A stretch of 6,417 nucleotides of DNA from the NCBI GenBank assembly GCA_019090185.1, contig JAHRWJ010000166.1:1-6417 (forward strand). The letters run 5' to 3'. This DNA is from Immundisolibacteraceae bacterium (GTDB taxonomy: Bacteria > Pseudomonadota > Gammaproteobacteria > Immundisolibacterales > Immundisolibacteraceae). Positions 5,494 through 6,417 of this stretch are shown piece by piece. The notes under the pieces were generated by a model. It was not told the origin of the DNA and did not search any database. It saw only the letters and a list, made by a program, of their open reading frames with translations. The translations under genes and the position numbers were made by a program. Positions within the stretch are counted from its first letter, which is position 1; each line of letters starts with the position of its first letter.

Positions 5494-6417
5494 TTACTCA
5501 TCAGCGCTGGTCGACATCAGTTTTTTGTAATGTCGCCAGATACCACGCTGGGTGGTCTCTCCCAGGTTTTGCGAGGTGATCGCATCCACCCCAAAGTCAT
5601 CCTGCTCGATACGCTGCTCAGACAAGCCACGGTTAAGGTAGACCCAGGGGTCGGTATCACTGATGGTGCCTTGCTGGGTGCGCTCAAACATCTCCATGTC
5701 ATCCGGTGCCAGGAAGCCAGCCGGGCCAAACCCGGTTTGGTGGGACATGATACGAGCGGTATTAATTTCCTGGGATGCCCCCTTGAGCTGGGCTGGATGA
5801 TAATAGATCACTGCTTTATGCAAGCTCACCGGCTGGATGGTGCGCACCGCATCCCAAAGAATCATTAAATTCGGAAACACCGTAATGTGAGAGCCACCAC
5901 CATGGGTCAACCAGATCGCTTTTTCACGGGAGCCTTCTCGTTCGGCAATTTTATCGACTATCTCTTCTGACAAGGTACCGGTTGAGCCGGTAAAACGCAG
6001 CTTGTCACCCATGCTCCGATTCAGTGCAAAGCCATCCAGCACCGCGTGGCCCCCACCCAGGTCACGCTGGGTTGAGAGTGGATTCTCCAGATCACCTCGA
6101 TCCGTAAAATCCGCATCGCCATCGGGGGAAGAATTGGCCGCAAATGCAGCCAGTGCAGTCGCGTGGGTATATTCGGCATGATAGGCGTCAGTGAGGTTTT
6201 CCAACTGCATCTTCCAGTTGCCGTCGTAACTTATCCCATGGCGACCCGCCGCCAGGGAAATTTCACCCCCTGGAGCCAGATCACAGTAACGATCGATATA
6301 GTCAGCAGCGCGCCCCAGGTACTCCATAAACGGCTGCCCTTCTGGCGCCAGGCTGGCGAAAATAAACCCCCGATGAGTGCCTAAACGGGGTGCTTCCAGC
6401 AGGTTCATCGTCCCTTC
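5494..6417 (-). CDS. Aromatic-ring-hydroxylating dioxygenase, alpha subunit, C-terminal part
   Basis: The reading frame is open to the right edge, so the visible 307 residues are the C-terminal part of a subunit usually about 430-450 long. The N-terminal Rieske [2Fe-2S] domain (CxH...CxxH) is mostly outside. The catalytic (START/SRPBCC-like) domain is complete: NWKMQLENLTDAYHAEYTH holds the bridging Asp (D77 from the first visible residue) and the iron-ligand His pair (H80, H85), matching D205, H208 and H213 of naphthalene dioxygenase. FGPAGFLAPDD (230-240) supplies the third ligand, D240, matching D362. The enzyme would add O2 to an aromatic ring or similar substrate using electrons from a ferredoxin and reductase, neither of which is in the window. 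An internal ATG at 6408 should not be taken as the start, as conserved alpha-subunit sequence continues across it. The C-terminus (TQRGIWRHYKKLM) is family-like. Substrate is unknown. Confidence 0.9.
   Translation of the reverse strand, partial: EGTMNLLEAPRLGTHRGFIFASLAPEGQPFMEYLGRAADYIDRYCDLAPGGEISLAAGRHGISYDGNWKMQLENLTDAYHAEYTHATALAAFAANSSPDGDADFTDRGDLENPLSTQRDLGGGHAVLDGFALNRSMGDKLRFTGSTGTLSEEIVDKIAEREGSREKAIWLTHGGGSHITVFPNLMILWDAVRTIQPVSLHKAVIYYHPAQLKGASQEINTARIMSHQTGFGPAGFLAPDDMEMFERTQQGTISDTDPWVYLNRGLSEQRIEQDDFGVDAITSQNLGETTQRGIWRHYKKLMSTSADE

Noticed and set aside
6409..6417. Right-edge bases as 5' untranslated sequence before ATG 6408
   Set aside because: They are in frame with no stop, and conserved alpha-subunit sequence is already under way at 6408; the Rieske domain must lie further upstream, so the gene is cut by the window edge.

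Overview
The window looks like a stretch of a proteobacterial chromosome, most likely a gammaproteobacterium with a moderate GC genome. This is inferred from compact gene packing, Shine-Dalgarno-led genes, GTG/TTG starts and the flavour of the protein families; no rRNA or marker gene is present to fix the taxonomy. There are seven genes, two of them cut by the window edges. I see no insertion sequence, tRNA, CRISPR array, phage gene or obvious defence module.

Layout from left to right: (1) the last 18 codons of a short-chain dehydrogenase/reductase (SDR) on the plus strand; (2) a convergent MFS-type 12-helix transporter on the minus strand; (3) upstream of it, also minus strand, a small membrane-anchored protein joining an N-terminal DUF2007-like domain to four calcium-loop-like repeats; (4) a divergent intergenic region with dyad symmetries; (5) on the plus strand, a Glu/Leu/Phe/Val-type amino-acid dehydrogenase followed 96 bp later by a class V aminotransferase-fold PLP enzyme, possibly one transcription unit; (6) convergent to these, on the minus strand, the small (beta) subunit of a Rieske aromatic-ring-hydroxylating oxygenase and, upstream of it and running off the right edge, its large (alpha) subunit carrying the catalytic iron ligands. 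The Rieske cluster-binding domain would lie outside the window.

The oxygenase pair at one end, an SDR at the other (a family that includes dihydrodiol dehydrogenases) and a transporter between suggest an accessory catabolic neighbourhood for aromatic or similar ring compounds. The dehydrogenase/PLP-enzyme pair would fit amino-acid or amine turnover. That functional linkage is inference from proximity; the genes lie on different strands and need not be co-regulated.

The least explained signals are the domain architecture of the DUF2007-like membrane protein and a short motif, YTAATCAA, found 31 to 36 nt before the start codons of three genes (with a one-mismatch copy 30 nt before a fourth). 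I found no convincing wholly new system here; most genes belong to well-known families.
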